Source of the DNA: Syntrophus aciditrophicus
GTDB lineage: Bacteria > Desulfobacterota > Syntrophia > Syntrophales > UBA8958
Direction of reading: 5' to 3'
Assembly (NCBI GenBank): GCA_020718905.1
Contig: DYRD01000012.1
Location: forward strand, 1 to 47,852
DNA: 47,852 nucleotides
Under the pieces are notes generated by a model. The model searched no databases. It was not told where the DNA came from and saw nothing but the letters and a program-made list of their open reading frames with translations. This document shows, piece by piece, positions 47,230 to 47,852 of this stretch. Made by a program: the position numbers and the translations under genes. Position 1 is the stretch's first letter. Each line of letters begins with the position of its first letter.

Positions 47230-47798
47230 CCTCCAGACAGCTTAACAACACTGCCGATAATGTCTCGGATTGATCGTGGTAAAGTATGAATTCCCCTCTT
47301 TTCAATTTCGGCCACCACTTCGAAAGTAAGCTCTGGCTTCGATCGCTGCGAGATGGCTTTATCGATAACAGCTTTAACGAACTCAGGCGAGCTTGCCGGA
47401 TGTTGTTTTTGCAAAGACCTCAAGTCAGACGATTTAACCGCGTTTTTATAGATATCATCGTATCCGGCTAACCAGAATTCATGTTCCAAATCCTTGCTTG
47501 ACAGTTGAAACATATGGTCGGCTTCTTGCTCATTTGCATCGAGGCACCTCTTTGCCTCTGTGTAATAGTTCGTACCGGCATTATCACCGTCAGCAACGAC
47601 AAACCACTCAATACCCAACGCCCTAGCTGTCTTTATGAATGGTGGAGGTCCCCCTCCCTGGCTGAACTCAATTATGGCAAAATTCTTTTCATCTATTGCA
47701 GCATTCATGAGCAATGCGATGCGCGGGAACAACCAGAATTCGCTTTGTCCCTCGACAAGAAGCCAGCATCGGGCAAAAAGATGAGCGCCTTTGGTCAC
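47226..47798 (-). CDS. OLD/TOPRIM nuclease domain, GajA-like C-terminal part, incomplete at the window edge
   Basis: The visible 190 residues start at GTG 47798 and hold a TOPRIM domain: Glu in CWLLVEGQSEFW, WFVVADGDNAGT with the DxD-type pair, and a C-terminal acidic region. The stop overlaps the helicase start. The frame appears to continue upstream (NNPHHLWVTKGAHLFARC), as in OLD-family proteins where an AAA ATPase precedes TOPRIM, but a TAA at 47838-47840 blocks it 14 codons before the GTG. It is either a stand-alone TOPRIM protein or, more likely, the C-terminal half of a GajA-like gene damaged by the same kind of in-frame stop seen in hsdR. The window ends at 47852. Confidence 0.7.
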   Translation of the reverse strand: MTKGAHLFARCWLLVEGQSEFWLFPRIALLMNAAIDEKNFAIIEFSQGGGPPPFIKTARALGIEWFVVADGDNAGTNYYTEAKRCLDANEQEADHMFQLSSKDLEHEFWLAGYDDIYKNAVKSSDLRSLQKQHPASSPEFVKAVIDKAISQRSKPELTFEVVAEIEKRGIHTLPRSIRDIIGSVVKLSGG

Positions 47799-47852
47799 CC
47801 AGAGGTGGTGGGGGTTGTTTGGACAGGATACAGGTTTTTATAAGTGGGAAAT

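Noticed and set aside
1-47852. CRISPR array, rRNA operon, complete insertion sequence or integrase
   Set aside because: No regularly spaced repeats, rRNA-like sequence, transposase or integrase protein was recognised on either strand.

Overview
The window looks like a chromosomal piece of an anaerobic deltaproteobacterium (Desulfobacterota, perhaps near Syntrophales). This is inferred from gene content only: an AhbC-type radical-SAM haem enzyme, a DUF3047 protein beside an AsmA protein, a short MetH with a separate activation-domain protein, sigma-54 enhancer-binding regulation and an OprD-like porin. Nothing in the window fixes the species.

Layout. (1) 1-5.5 kb: an orphan VgrG module. A small helical protein and vgrG follow a near-perfect sigma-54 promoter; a sigma-54 activator whose N-terminus resembles the small protein follows a second one. 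(2) 5.5-13 kb: a cobI/cbiL remnant, ahbC, a broken MFS exporter, a CPA2 antiporter, tRNA-Leu(CAG), ribF and endonuclease V. (3) 13-26.8 kb, nearly all minus strand: AsmA, DUF3047, pyrE, metH, a MetH-activation protein, a five-PAS hybrid kinase, leuB, leuD and leuC. (4) 27-30.7 kb: a YchF-like GTPase, an unknown protein, a CobB sirtuin and an OprD porin. (5) 30.7-38.2 kb: a dedicated type II fatty-acid operon in the order fabD, acyl-CoA dehydrogenase, fabH, fabA, fabG, fabZ, fabF, ACP, plsC, with no classical enoyl reductase. (6) 38.6-41 kb: hicAB and a type I secretion remnant (HlyD plus the last 129 residues of the ABC ATPase). (7) 41-47.85 kb: a defence island with a DUF429-like RNase-H-fold protein, a broken hsdR without hsdM or hsdS, and a Gabija-like pair (UvrD helicase plus OLD/TOPRIM nuclease, cut by the window edge).

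A feature of the whole window is the number of damaged genes. Roughly fifteen recognisable genes carry frameshifts, in-frame stops, or short internal deletions whose joins fall at short GC-rich matches. Several deletions remove active-site residues (leuB, leuC, cobI, the kinase receiver). Neighbouring genes are intact. From sequence alone I cannot separate real decay from assembly or sequencing error; raw-read mapping would decide.

The most interesting items are the sigma-54-wired VgrG module with its shared N-terminal domain, the fatty-acid operon with an acyl-CoA dehydrogenase where a reductase would be expected, and the defence island that truncates a secretion ATPase.
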